Source: Rhizobiaceae bacterium CPCC 101076
GTDB taxonomy: Bacteria > Pseudomonadota > Alphaproteobacteria > Rhizobiales > Methylopilaceae
NCBI GenBank assembly: GCA_003347645.1
Contig: QDFX01000003.1
Location: 124,001-188,000 of the forward strand
DNA: 64,000 nucleotides
Direction: 5' to 3'
Positions 26,756 to 35,562 of the stretch are shown here, piece after piece. The notes under the pieces were generated by a model that did not search any database, was not told the DNA's origin, and worked only from the letters and a program-made list of their open reading frames with translations. Made by a program: the position numbers and the translations under genes. Position 1 is the first letter of the stretch, and the number at the start of each line of letters is the position of its first letter.

Positions 26756-26980
26756 TCACTGCTTCTCGATAAGAAAGGTCTGTCGGGTTTCGCTTGTGTC
26801 GTGTCTGACCAGCGTATCTCCCGTTTCACGTACCAGATTGGGGATATCGATCGCCGACATAAGATCGGTGCTAACCACGACGAGGCGGTCCCCCGGCAGG
26901 AGAGTGGCCAACGCTTTTCGCGTTCTCAGCACCGGCAGCGGGCATTTCAGCCCGCAAAGGTCCAGCGTCCGCGAACTCAT
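26756..26980 (-). CDS. tusA: TusA-family sulfur carrier
   Basis: 74-residue SirA/TusA/YeeD-family protein with the sulfur-carrying Cys in LCGLKCPLPVL. Family members accept persulfide from cysteine desulfurases; E. coli TusA influences molybdenum cofactor and formate dehydrogenase maturation. The gene starts inside the end of fdhD by an ATGA overlap, making it a natural candidate to channel sulfur toward FdhD. That role is inferred from the pairing. Confidence 0.88.
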   Translation of the reverse strand: MSSRTLDLCGLKCPLPVLRTRKALATLLPGDRLVVVSTDLMSAIDIPNLVRETGDTLVRHDTSETRQTFLIEKQ

Positions 26981-27807
26981 CGCGCCTGGGACGCCGCGAC
27001 GGCTTCCGACTGCTGGAGGGCGTTCTTCACAGACGAGAACACCTCGAATTCCTCGCCGCGGGCAATGGCGACGAGCGTCACTCCCGCTTCCTCTGCCATG
27101 CGGACGGCGAGTGCCGTCGGGGCGGAGACAGCCGCGAGGATGGGCGCTCCGATGGCGGCAGTTTTCTGCACCATCTCCACGGATACGCGGCTCGTCAGCG
27201 CGATGATGCCGGTTGAGGCGTCAATGCCGTTGCGAAGGATATGGCCCGCGAGCTTATCGAGCGCGTTATGTCGGCCGACGTCCTCGCGAACAGCGATCAG
27301 GCCATCCTTCGGCGTCCAGAAGCCGGCGGCATGCATTGCCCGGGTTTCGCGGTTCATCAGCTGCGCGGGCTGAAGAGCGGCCATTGCCGCGATGATCTGA
27401 TCGGGTTTGAGCAGACTGGCGGCGGCCACGGTCTTCGCGGGCTTGGCTGCTTCCTCGATGCTTTCAATACCGCAGAGACCGCAACCGGTAGGTCCAGCCA
27501 GCAGGCGGCGCCGGCGCGAATAGGTCTCGGCGAGTTCCGGCACGAGCCACATCCGCAACTCTATGCCTTCTTCCTCTTCGACTAGCTCGAGCGAGGCAAT
27601 GTCGGAAGGTTTCGAGATGAGGCCTTCGGTCAGGCTGAAGCCGACAGCGAAATCCTCGAGATCGCTCGGCGTGGCCATCATCACGGCCTGGGTCGAACCG
27701 CCATAGGTAATGGCGATCGGCACTTCGTTCGGGATCGCGCGCTCGTCGGTCGCGAACGCACCGTTGCGCCAGACGGCACGCTGCACGCGCAGGATGGGAT
27801 CATGCAT
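26977..27807 (-). CDS. fdhD: FdhD, formate dehydrogenase sulfurtransferase
   Basis: 276-residue protein that passes sulfur to the molybdenum/tungsten cofactor of formate dehydrogenases, needed for activity. The reactive cysteines are in PTGCGLCGIES near residue 110. Family segments include EVPIAITYGGSTQAVMMATP, FAVGFSLTEGLI, and REDVGRHNALDKLAG with the nucleotide-like cofactor-binding site. It is followed by tusA and is divergent from the MoeA-like tandem, placing it in the maturation part of the formate dehydrogenase island. Confidence 0.95.
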   Translation of the reverse strand: MHDPILRVQRAVWRNGAFATDERAIPNEVPIAITYGGSTQAVMMATPSDLEDFAVGFSLTEGLISKPSDIASLELVEEEEGIELRMWLVPELAETYSRRRRLLAGPTGCGLCGIESIEEAAKPAKTVAAASLLKPDQIIAAMAALQPAQLMNRETRAMHAAGFWTPKDGLIAVREDVGRHNALDKLAGHILRNGIDASTGIIALTSRVSVEMVQKTAAIGAPILAAVSAPTALAVRMAEEAGVTLVAIARGEEFEVFSSVKNALQQSEAVAASQAR

Positions 27808-27870
27808 TGCGGGCGCTCTTCTGGAATAGGATCGGCAGAATGGATCGCGCGCCGGAGAGATCGGAGATTT

Positions 27871-27885
27871 TGATCATGCAGATCA
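27871..27885. promoter_or_regulatory. small dyad between fdhD and the MoeA-like operon
   Basis: TGATC-ATGCA-GATCA, a perfect inverted repeat in the 147-base divergent spacer. It is a possible operator for either direction; short dyads of this size also occur by chance. Confidence 0.25.
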
Positions 27886-27954
27886 CGTGGCATTGCTGAA
27901 TGATCGCCGCAAGCCCTGCTTGACCTGTTCTCCCCGGCTCCTCACCCTGCTGGG

Positions 27955-29088
27955 GTGTTACATCATTCGCCGAATCCCCGGATTGTCCGGCTTACGCCGC
28001 TCAACGAGGCGCTGGAGCGCCTGACCTCTCTGGCCGCTAAGATCGATGCCCGCGAGCGGCCGCTCTCCCAGGCAGTGGGTGCGGTGCTCGCCGCCGACAT
28101 CATCGCTCCCGCGCATCTGCCGGCATCCCCTGTGGCCTATGCCGATGGATGGGCGGTCAATGCGGCCGAGGTGGTGGGCGCGAGCGCTTACAGTGCCGCC
28201 ATTCTCGCGCCGCCGCCGATATGGGTGGAGGCGGACGATCGCATGCCCGATGGTGCGGACGCGGTTCTGCCGGAGGATGCCTTGACGGCCGTCGCGCCGG
28301 GTATGGCGGAGGCATCGATGTCGATCGCTCCGGGAGAGGGCGTCCGTAATACCGGGCAGGATGTGGCGGCGGGCACTTTGGTGATGGCCGAGGGGACGCG
28401 TGTGGCACCGCGTCATGTCGGCATCCTGCGCGCCTGCGGGTTCGAGACAGCGATGGTGCGCACGCCACGCGTCCGACTTGTCGTGGCGACGGCGGCCGCT
28501 GCCCGCAAGGTCGACATGGTACGGATGTGGCTGGAGGGGGCAGGAGCCGAGATTCTCGATCTGCTGTCGGCCCCCGGCGATCGGGAGAAGCTTGCGGCCT
28601 GCTACGCCATGCCCGGCGCCGATCTCGTCATTTCGCTGGGCGGCACCGGACAGGGGCGGGGGGATTGCGCGGTTGCGGCGCTCGGCGACGCAGGAACGGT
28701 CGAACTCCAGGGTGTTGCGCTCCGTCCGGGCGGCACGGCCACATTCGGCCGGGTGGAGGGCGTTCCGGTTCTGCTGCTGCCCGGACGCGTCGATGGCGTA
28801 ATCGCGGGCGTCCTCGTCCTCGCCTCGACCTTGCTGACCCATATTTCTGGGCTATCGAGACCCGATTGGCACGCGCCGTCGCGCCTGACGGACAAGGCCA
28901 GTTCCGTCATCGGCTTCACCGAACTCTTCCTCGGCGTGCCGGAGGGTGACTTGATACGCCCGATCCCGCTCGACGAAGCAAGCTTCGACGCGCTGGCCCG
29001 CGCCGTAGGCTGGTTTACCGTGCCGCCCGGTTCGGAGGGGTTTGCGGCCGGAGATACCGTGCATCTCAGGCCGTTCCAGCCTAGATAA
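27955..29088 (+). CDS. degenerate MoeA-like molybdopterin-binding protein
   Basis: 377-residue MoeA-fold protein (molybdopterin molybdotransferase family). It retains the domain plan and pieces such as ADGWAVN, GVRNTGQDVAAGTLV and ADLVISLGGTGQGRGD, but key sites are changed: the STGDEL motif of active MoeA is replaced by ATAAAARKVD, the GEDI-type motif reads GQDV, and the PGNP loop reads LPGRVDG. Metal insertion activity is therefore doubtful; binding of cofactor or partners is possible. The start is GTG, with little ribosome-site support. First of three MoeA-fold genes in a row. Confidence 0.75.
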   Translation: MLHHSPNPRIVRLTPLNEALERLTSLAAKIDARERPLSQAVGAVLAADIIAPAHLPASPVAYADGWAVNAAEVVGASAYSAAILAPPPIWVEADDRMPDGADAVLPEDALTAVAPGMAEASMSIAPGEGVRNTGQDVAAGTLVMAEGTRVAPRHVGILRACGFETAMVRTPRVRLVVATAAAARKVDMVRMWLEGAGAEILDLLSAPGDREKLAACYAMPGADLVISLGGTGQGRGDCAVAALGDAGTVELQGVALRPGGTATFGRVEGVPVLLLPGRVDGVIAGVLVLASTLLTHISGLSRPDWHAPSRLTDKASSVIGFTELFLGVPEGDLIRPIPLDEASFDALARAVGWFTVPPGSEGFAAGDTVHLRPFQPR

Positions 29089-29093
29089 AGCCC

Positions 29094-31076
29094 ATGAAAG
29101 ATAATCCGATCCTCGACGCGGTCCGCCGGGCGGCGCGTCAGGAGCAATTTCTCGACGTCGTCTCACGTGACGAGGCGGAGAAGCGCTTCCGCGCGGCGGT
29201 GCCGCATGTCGCTCTTCCGGCCGAAAAAGTCACGCTCGCGGATGCGCTGGGACGTGTGCTTGCGGAGACACTGGCTGCGCCGATCGATTTGCCACCCTTC
29301 GACCGTTCGTCGGTCGACGGCTTTGCTGTCCGCGCGGGTGATACGGTCGGCGCCAGCGAGCGCACTCCCATACGCTTGCGGTTGAATGCCGAGGTGCTGG
29401 CCTGCGGTACCGCTCCGAGGCTGACGGTTGCTACAAGCACAGCCACCGCGATCTCGACCGGCGGCGTCGTGCCGCGCGGCGCGGACGCGGTCGTCATGAT
29501 CGAGCAGACAGCTTTCGGCGAAGACGATCACGGTCCCTACGTCGATATCCGCCGCCCAGCCGCCCCCGGTGGGTTTGTCGCCTTTGCGGGGTCAGACATC
29601 GCGCGCGGCGAAACCATGTTGCGCGTCGGCACCGAGTTGACCTCCCGCGAGATCGGCGTGCTGGCTGCCTGTGGACTGGCGGACGTGCGGGTGGTTCGTC
29701 GCCCTCGGGTCGGCATCATCTCGACCGGCGACGAGCTCGTGCCGCCGGGCTCCGAACTGCCGGAAGGAGCGATCTACGATTCCAATTCCGCGATCACCGC
29801 GGCCGCCGTTAGGGAGAACGGTGGCGAAGCTGTGCTGTTCGGTATCATCCGAGACGATGAGACTGCGCTCGCGGCCGCTGTCGAACGTGCGCTCTCGGAA
29901 ACCGATCTGGTCGTCCTGTCCGGCGGTACATCGAAGGGAGCGGGCGACGTCTCGCATCGCATCCTGTCTCGGCTCGGCGAGCCGGGAATCATCGTGCACG
30001 GCGTGGCGCTGAAACCGGGCAAGCCGATCTGCCTTGCCGTTTCGCGTGGTAAGCCGGTCGTCGTCCTGCCGGGCTTTCCAACCTCGGCGATCTTCACCTT
30101 CCATACCTTCGTCACGCCGCTCGTCCGCGCAATGGCAGGCCTGCCGCCGCATGGCGAGGAGGTGGTGGAGGCAACCTTGCCTGTGCGGGTGCCGTCCGAA
30201 TTGGGGCGGACCGAATATGTGATGGTGTCGCTCGGCGAGAGCGCCGACGGTCTCGTGGCGTTTCCGCTCGGTCGCGGTTCCGGCTCGGTGACCGCGTTCT
30301 CTCAGGCCGACGGTTTCTTCGCCGTTGATGCGCTAGCCGATGCGGCAGACGCGGGCTCCGAGCATAAGATCCAGCTCATCGGCAGCAGTCTGCATGTTCC
30401 GGATCTCGTTCTGGCCGGTAGCCAGGACGTAGGCCTCGATGCGGTCGTCGGGTTGCTCGCGAAGCAGGGACTGACGGTCCGCACACTCGCGATCGGCAGC
30501 ATGGGCGGGCTGGCGGCGCTCAAGCGCGGCGAATGCGACCTTGCGCCGGCGCACCTGCTCGATCCGAAAACGGGCACCTACAACACTCCCTATCTCGCCG
30601 ACGGAATTTCGCTCGTGCCCGGCTGGCGGCGGCGGCAGGGGGTGGTGTTCCGCAAGGGCGATCCGCGGTTCGAGGGCAAGAGTGCCGCCGATGCCATTGC
30701 GACTGTCGCAGCCGATCCGGACACGATCCTCGTCAACCGCAACGCAGGTTCCGGAACGCGCATCCTGCTCGACGGCCTCCTCCCGGTCAGGCCGGCCGGT
30801 TACGCCAACCAGCCGAAATCGCACAACGCGGTCGCAGCGGCGATCGCGCAGGAGCGCGCCGACTGGGGAATGGCCATCGAGAACGTCGCGCGGCTCTATG
30901 GGCTCAGCTTCCTGCCGGTGGCCGACGAGCACTACGATTTCTTCCTCGCCGACGCCCGTCGCGATCGTCCGGCCGTCCAGGCTTTCCTCGCGGTCCTTGC
31001 GGGCGACGACGCACGCTCGCTTCTGTCCGGTCTCGGCTTCATACCGGCCGACACCCTCGCTCTCGCCGGTGAATAA
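29094..31076 (+). CDS. MoeA fused to a periplasmic-binding-protein-like domain
   Basis: 660 residues. The first 410 or so are MoeA with intact motifs: FDRSSVDGFAVR, ISTGDELVPPG, LVVLSGGTSKGAGD and LPGFPTSA. Residues from about 430 form a PBP-like domain without signal peptide (VGLDAVVGLLAKQGLTVR, NAGSGTRILLDGLL, ADWGMAIENVARLYGLSFLP), a family known in molybdenum-related proteins. The same domain occurs in the DNA-binding protein three kilobases on. It probably inserts molybdate or tungstate into molybdopterin, with the extra domain sensing the oxyanion or cofactor. The stop overlaps the next start (TAATG). Confidence 0.88.
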   Translation: MKDNPILDAVRRAARQEQFLDVVSRDEAEKRFRAAVPHVALPAEKVTLADALGRVLAETLAAPIDLPPFDRSSVDGFAVRAGDTVGASERTPIRLRLNAEVLACGTAPRLTVATSTATAISTGGVVPRGADAVVMIEQTAFGEDDHGPYVDIRRPAAPGGFVAFAGSDIARGETMLRVGTELTSREIGVLAACGLADVRVVRRPRVGIISTGDELVPPGSELPEGAIYDSNSAITAAAVRENGGEAVLFGIIRDDETALAAAVERALSETDLVVLSGGTSKGAGDVSHRILSRLGEPGIIVHGVALKPGKPICLAVSRGKPVVVLPGFPTSAIFTFHTFVTPLVRAMAGLPPHGEEVVEATLPVRVPSELGRTEYVMVSLGESADGLVAFPLGRGSGSVTAFSQADGFFAVDALADAADAGSEHKIQLIGSSLHVPDLVLAGSQDVGLDAVVGLLAKQGLTVRTLAIGSMGGLAALKRGECDLAPAHLLDPKTGTYNTPYLADGISLVPGWRRRQGVVFRKGDPRFEGKSAADAIATVAADPDTILVNRNAGSGTRILLDGLLPVRPAGYANQPKSHNAVAAAIAQERADWGMAIENVARLYGLSFLPVADEHYDFFLADARRDRPAVQAFLAVLAGDDARSLLSGLGFIPADTLALAGE

Positions 31077-32329
31077 TGGCCCAGCTTTCCAATGACTGCT
31101 TCGCCTTCGGCGGTGAGCTCATGCCGATCGAGGCGGGACTGGCGCTGATCGGAGAGCGCGTTCAGCCCGTCGCCGAGATCGAGACCGTCTCGCTGTTCGA
31201 GGCCGACGGCCGGGTGCTTGCCGAGGACATTATCGCTCCGCTGGATCTGCCGGGTTTCGACAATTCGGCCGTCGACGGCTGGGCTGTCCGCCATGCCGAC
31301 CTATCGCCGGACGGCGAAACGGTGCTGCCGGTGGTCACCCGCATCGCGGCCGGAGACCGCGCGCCGCACAAAATCGGGCCTGGCGAGAGCGCGCGCATCT
31401 TCACCGGCGCTGTCATGCCGGCCGGCGCCGATACTGTCTTCATGCAGGAGGACGTCCGTGAGGAGGCGGGCAGATTGATCCTGCCCCCCGGCCTGAAGCT
31501 CGGCGCCAATCGCCGCCTTGCGGGCGAGGACATCGCCGCCGGCGCGCCGGCGCTCGCGGCCGGTCTGCGGCTGCAGCCGCAGCATATCGCGCTCGCGTCC
31601 GCGCTCGGCCTCACCGAGTTGAAAGTCCGCCGTCGGCTGAGGGTCGCGGTTCTGTCGACCGGCGACGAACTGGTCGCTCCCGGCCAGCCGCTGGCGCCCG
31701 GCACGCTGCACGATTCCAACCGTGTGATGATGGCGGCCATGCTTCGCCGCGCCGGCTGCGAGGTGACCGATGCCGGCATGCATCGCGACGAGCCGGAGAG
31801 CCTCGCCAACGCGATCCTGAAAGCCGCGGCCGGGCACGACCTGATCATCTCCTCCGGCGGCGTCTCGACCGGTGAGGAGGATCATACCCGCAAGGTCGTC
31901 GAGCGTGTCGGCACGCTGGTTCAGTGGCGGCTGGCGATCAAGCCCGGCCGGCCGGTCGCGATGGCAGTCGTGGACGGCACGCCGTTCGTCGGGCTGCCGG
32001 GCAATCCCGTCGCGGTCTTCGTGACTTTCGTAAATGTCGTCCGCGCGTTGGTCGCCCGGCTTGGCGGCGAGACCTGGGCGCCGCCGCCACCGGTGCCGGT
32101 GCGCAGCGCCTTTCCGTATCGGAAGAAGACCGGACGCCGCGAATTCGTCCGGGTCGCGCTGGTCCGTAATGCGGATGGCAGCGTCGAAGCGCACAAGCAT
32201 CCGCGGGAGGGTGCTGGCGTGATCACGTCGCTGACGGAAAGCACCGGCTTCGTCGAACTGTCGGAGCCGGTCACCAGCGTCGCCGTCGGCGATGTGGTCG
32301 GTTATCGCTCCTACGAAGAGATGTTCTGA
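31076..32329 (+). CDS. moeA: molybdopterin molybdotransferase MoeA
   Basis: 417-residue canonical MoeA that inserts the metal oxyanion into MPT-AMP. All hallmark motifs are present: FDNSAVDGWAVR, LAGEDIAAG, LSTGDELVAPG, LIISSGGVSTGEED and LPGNPVAVF. It is coupled to the preceding MoeA-PBP gene, so the cell would make three MoeA-fold proteins together. Whether this one serves molybdenum and the fusion tungsten, or the reverse, cannot be read from sequence. It converges on the next gene with 3 bases between stops. Confidence 0.93.
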   Translation: MAQLSNDCFAFGGELMPIEAGLALIGERVQPVAEIETVSLFEADGRVLAEDIIAPLDLPGFDNSAVDGWAVRHADLSPDGETVLPVVTRIAAGDRAPHKIGPGESARIFTGAVMPAGADTVFMQEDVREEAGRLILPPGLKLGANRRLAGEDIAAGAPALAAGLRLQPQHIALASALGLTELKVRRRLRVAVLSTGDELVAPGQPLAPGTLHDSNRVMMAAMLRRAGCEVTDAGMHRDEPESLANAILKAAAGHDLIISSGGVSTGEEDHTRKVVERVGTLVQWRLAIKPGRPVAMAVVDGTPFVGLPGNPVAVFVTFVNVVRALVARLGGETWAPPPPVPVRSAFPYRKKTGRREFVRVALVRNADGSVEAHKHPREGAGVITSLTESTGFVELSEPVTSVAVGDVVGYRSYEEMF

Positions 32330-32332
32330 CCG

Positions 32333-33214
32333 TCAGCGGTTGAACAGGACCTCGCCGCAGTTTTCGATGTCATAGCCGCCGAAGCTCTTCGCATGCTTCC
32401 GGAAGTCGTCGCTCCGCGTGAAGGTGAGGAGCTTCTGGAACGGCGGTTCGAGGAGATCGCGACGGCGGCAGACGAGATCGAACCGTTCGCGGTGGAGCGG
32501 CACGAAGGTGAGATTGAAGCGGCGCGCTACCGAGCCGACCGCGAGGCCGCAATCCGCATCGCCATCGAGCAGCGCGAGGGCCACGTCGGTCTGGGTTAGT
32601 GCCGGTTTCGAAAGCTCATTGAACGAAGTTTCGGCGATGCCGGCGGCGGCGATAAGCTTCCGGAACAGGATCTGCGTGCCGGATCCTTCCTGGCGGGGCA
32701 CGATGCGTGCGCGCTTGTTGGCGACGTCCTTGATCGAATTCAGATCGAGCGGATTTCCGGGCAGGACGACGAGACCTTGCTCGCGCCACGCCCAATGCAC
32801 GACGACGAGATCGAAGGGCGGTGAGCTATCTCGGGCGGCGGCGATATTGCCTGAATTCTCACCCTTGTCCTCGTCGCCGAGGTGGATGCCGGCAGCGATC
32901 GCCCCTCCGGTGGAGAGCCGTTCAAGACCGGCCGAGCTCCCTTCGACGAGCGTGGCGAGGCCGCATCCGGATTCGCGCAGCGCCCATTCGAGTAGGGGAT
33001 CGCTCGATCCCGCCACGATCTGCGGCGCGTTGAGGAGCTTGGGATCCTGAAGCTCGATATGCGCCTCGATCCAGCGATCGATCAGCGCGCGTGGGAACAG
33101 GAGCTTTCCGGTCGCCTTCGAACACGGAATCTCCTTCCGGGCGACCAGATCATAGATCGTTCGCTCCTTGATCCGAAGATAGGCCGCGACCTCGGATGTC
33201 GTGAGAAAATCCAT
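32333..33214 (-). CDS. excisionase-type HTH protein with PBP-like sensor domain
   Basis: 293-residue putative one-component regulator. Residues 1-60 are a MerR/excisionase-like helix-turn-helix (FLTTSEVAAYLRIKERTIYDL with the wing SKATGKLLFPRALIDRWI). The remainder is a PBP-like domain related to the one fused to MoeA: compare EGSGTQILFRKL with AGSGTRILLDGL, and GLAVGSVARRFNLTFVPL with GMAIENVARLYGLSFLPV. It is transcribed away from tupBCA, so it likely controls tungstate/molybdate uptake, binding oxyanion or cofactor as effector. The effector is inference. Confidence 0.83.
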   Translation of the reverse strand: MDFLTTSEVAAYLRIKERTIYDLVARKEIPCSKATGKLLFPRALIDRWIEAHIELQDPKLLNAPQIVAGSSDPLLEWALRESGCGLATLVEGSSAGLERLSTGGAIAAGIHLGDEDKGENSGNIAAARDSSPPFDLVVVHWAWREQGLVVLPGNPLDLNSIKDVANKRARIVPRQEGSGTQILFRKLIAAAGIAETSFNELSKPALTQTDVALALLDGDADCGLAVGSVARRFNLTFVPLHRERFDLVCRRRDLLEPPFQKLLTFTRSDDFRKHAKSFGGYDIENCGEVLFNR

Positions 33215-33234
33215 GCATTTTTCCCCGTTTATTC

Positions 33235-33278
33235 CATTGTTGCGCGCAACTAATCACGAGAGGTAGTGATGCGCAATG
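33235..33278. promoter_or_regulatory. candidate operator between the HTH-PBP gene and tupB
   Basis: The 82-base divergent spacer contains a perfect palindrome TTGCGCGCAA (33240-33249), then ATCAC-N8-GTGAT (33253-33270), bracketed by CATTG and CAATG. The density of dyads in so short a spacer points to a regulator binding site. Confidence 0.5.
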
Positions 33279-33296
33279 AAAGCGTGCATTTGAGCC

Positions 33297-33992
33297 ATGC
33301 CAGAAGCGTTCACAGCCGCGCTGCAATTGGTGACGTCCGGCGACCCGGAGCTCACCCGTATTGTCGTTTTGTCGCTTCGTGTGACGTTGTCAGCGCTGCT
33401 GATAGCTTCACTGATTGGCCTGCCGCTCGGCGCGTTCATCGCGATCACCCGCTTCCCGGGCCGTCCGGCGATCGTCGTTCTGCTGAACACGTTCATGGGA
33501 TTTCCGCCCGTCGTTGCGGGACTGCTGATCTATCTCCTCCTTTCTCGCTCCGGTCCGCTCGGCGCACTCGGATTGCTGTTCACTCCGGGCGCGATGATCG
33601 TCGCGCAGACGGTCCTGATCCTGCCGATCGTCGCCTCGCTGACACGGCAGGTGGTCGAGGACCTCTGGGTCGATTATGAGGAGCAGCTTCGCTCCCTCGG
33701 TTCTTCCCGACTGCGGGCGATCCCGACGCTTCTCTGGGATGGCCGCTACAGCCTGCTAACCGCGCTTCTCGCGGGCTTCGGCCGGGCGAGCGCCGAGGTC
33801 GGCGCGGTGATGATCGTCGGCGGCAATATCGCCGGCTATACGCGCACTATGACGACAGCGATCGCGCTCGAGACGAGCAAGGGCGATCTCGCTCTGGCAC
33901 TGGCGCTCGGCGCGATCCTTCTAGCGCTGACCCTGGCCCTGAATGCCGGCGCATTCGGCACGGCGCGGTTAGCACAGCGGGTCGGAGGCTGA
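33297..33992 (+). CDS. tupB: tungstate ABC transporter permease
   Basis: 231-residue inner-membrane permease of the TupB class with about five or six membrane spans. The motif EEQLRSLGSSRLRAIPTLLW is the ATPase-docking loop, and FMGFPPVVAGLLIYLLLSRSGPLG is typical of tungstate/molybdate permeases. It is the first gene of the oxyanion uptake operon, 82 bases from the divergent regulator. Confidence 0.9.
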   Translation: MPEAFTAALQLVTSGDPELTRIVVLSLRVTLSALLIASLIGLPLGAFIAITRFPGRPAIVVLLNTFMGFPPVVAGLLIYLLLSRSGPLGALGLLFTPGAMIVAQTVLILPIVASLTRQVVEDLWVDYEEQLRSLGSSRLRAIPTLLWDGRYSLLTALLAGFGRASAEVGAVMIVGGNIAGYTRTMTTAIALETSKGDLALALALGAILLALTLALNAGAFGTARLAQRVGG

Positions 33993-33994
33993 GC

Positions 33995-34711
33995 GTGATG
34001 CGCGGTCCGCTCTCGATCCTTCCGCTTCGTTGCCGCTCTGTTGGGCTCAACGTACGCGGTCGCGATCTACTCAAGGATGTGACGGCAGACCTGATGCCCG
34101 GCGTGCCGAGCATGATCATGGGTCCAAACGGCGCCGGGAAAAGCCTGTTCCTGCGCATCTGCCATGGCCTTCTCCAGCCGACGTCCGGCAGCGTCGAGTG
34201 GAGCGGCCCGGCTGGCCGCGCGCAGGCCATGGTGCTGCAGCGGCCAGTGCTGCTGCGCCGCTCGGCCCGCGCCAATGTCATTCACGCCCTGGCGCTTGCG
34301 GGGGCACCACGTTCCGAACGTGGTGCGCGAGCAGATGCCGCGCTCGAACGTTTCGGCCTTGGTGCCATCGCCGCGCGGCCAGCGCGCCTGTTGTCCGGCG
34401 GCGAACAGCAACGGCTCGCCATAGCCCGCGCCTGGGCGCTCAACCCACAGGTCCTGTTCCTCGACGAGCCGACCTCCGCCCTCGATCCCAGTGGCACCAG
34501 AGCGGTTGAGGAGATGATCACCGTGATCGCCCGCGAGGGCGTGAAGATCGTGATGGCTACACACGATCTCGGGCAGGCGCGGCGACTCGCCGGCGAAGTC
34601 CTGTTCTTTCATGGCGGCCGGCTGCGTGAGCAGACGCCGGCACCCGCATTCTTCGAGAAACCCCAGACCCCGGAAGCAGCCGCGTTTCTCAACGGCGATC
34701 TGCTCTGGTGA
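33995..34711 (+). CDS. tupC: tungstate ABC transporter ATPase
   Basis: 238-residue ATPase energising TupB. Walker A is MGPNGAGKSLFLR, signature LLSGGEQQRLAIARAW, Walker B VLFLDEPTSALDP, H-loop MATHDLGQARRLA. There is no C-terminal regulatory domain, in contrast to ModC. GTG at 33995 has GGAGG six bases upstream; an ATG one codon later is nearly as good. The preceding gene ends 2 bases before. Confidence 0.9.
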   Translation: MMRGPLSILPLRCRSVGLNVRGRDLLKDVTADLMPGVPSMIMGPNGAGKSLFLRICHGLLQPTSGSVEWSGPAGRAQAMVLQRPVLLRRSARANVIHALALAGAPRSERGARADAALERFGLGAIAARPARLLSGGEQQRLAIARAWALNPQVLFLDEPTSALDPSGTRAVEEMITVIAREGVKIVMATHDLGQARRLAGEVLFFHGGRLREQTPAPAFFEKPQTPEAAAFLNGDLLW

Positions 34712-34734
34712 ACCGAAAAACAGGGAGACGACCG

Positions 34735-35562
34735 ATGTTCCACTTCAAGAATTGGGCCGCCGCGGCAGTCGTCGCGTTGGGCGCGATCACGACCCCCGTA
34801 CTTGCGCAGGATCGCTTCATCACGGTGGCGTCGACCACCTCGACCGAGCAGTCCGGCTTGTTCGGCTATCTCCTGCCGAAGTTCAAGGAGAAGACCGGCA
34901 TCGAGGTTCGCGTCATCGCCCAGGGCACCGGCCAGGCGCTCGATACCGGCCGTCGGGGGGATGCCGATGTGGTGTTCGTGCACGACACGCCGTCGGAAGA
35001 GAAGTTCGTCGCCGAGGGCGCGGGCGTGAAGCGCTTCCCGGTCATGTACAACGACTTCGTCGTCGTCGGCCCGAAGTCCGACCCGGCCGGCGTGAAAGGC
35101 ACGAAGGACGTTGTCGCGGCGTTCAAGAAGATCGCCGAAGCCAAGGCTCCGTTCGCCTCGCGCGGCGACGATTCCGGCACCGACAAGGCCGAGAAGCGCC
35201 TCTGGAAGCAGGCCGGCCTCGATCCGAAGTCCGGCGCCGACTGGTACAAGTCGACCGGCTCCGGCATGGGCCCGACGCTGAACACCTCGGCCTCCATGAA
35301 CGCCTACACGCTGGCCGACCGCGGTACCTGGCTCGCCTTCAAGAACCGGGGTGATCTCGATATCGCCGTCGAGGGCGACACCAAGCTGTTCAACCAGTAC
35401 GGCGTCATTCTGGTGAACCCCGAGAAATTCCCGAGCGTGAAGAAGGCCGACGGCCAGGCCTTCATCGACTGGCTGGTCTCCGACGAGGGCCAGAAGGTCA
35501 TCGCTGGCTATAAGATCAACGACCAGCAGTTGTTCTTCCCGAACGCGAAGGGCTCGTCGTGA
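34735..35562 (+). CDS. tupA: tungstate-binding periplasmic protein
   Basis: 275-residue exported binding protein. The signal peptide (about 1-24) ends in the cleavage pattern VLAQD. The mature N-terminus has ASTTSTEQSGLFGYLLP, the Thr/Ser-rich oxyanion-binding motif characteristic of TupA, and later DDSGTDKAEKRLW and the STGSGMGPTLNTSASM segments complete the site. The ATG at 34735 is preferred because GGGAG lies eight bases before it and the signal peptide starts there; a GTG nine codons upstream overlaps tupC. Selectivity for tungstate is inferred from family. Confidence 0.9.
   Translation: MFHFKNWAAAAVVALGAITTPVLAQDRFITVASTTSTEQSGLFGYLLPKFKEKTGIEVRVIAQGTGQALDTGRRGDADVVFVHDTPSEEKFVAEGAGVKRFPVMYNDFVVVGPKSDPAGVKGTKDVVAAFKKIAEAKAPFASRGDDSGTDKAEKRLWKQAGLDPKSGADWYKSTGSGMGPTLNTSASMNAYTLADRGTWLAFKNRGDLDIAVEGDTKLFNQYGVILVNPEKFPSVKKADGQAFIDWLVSDEGQKVIAGYKINDQQLFFPNAKGSS

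Noticed and set aside
27871-27885. TGATC-N5-GATCA as a firm operator
   Set aside because: Arms are only five bases and such dyads are expected by chance; kept only as a low-confidence feature.
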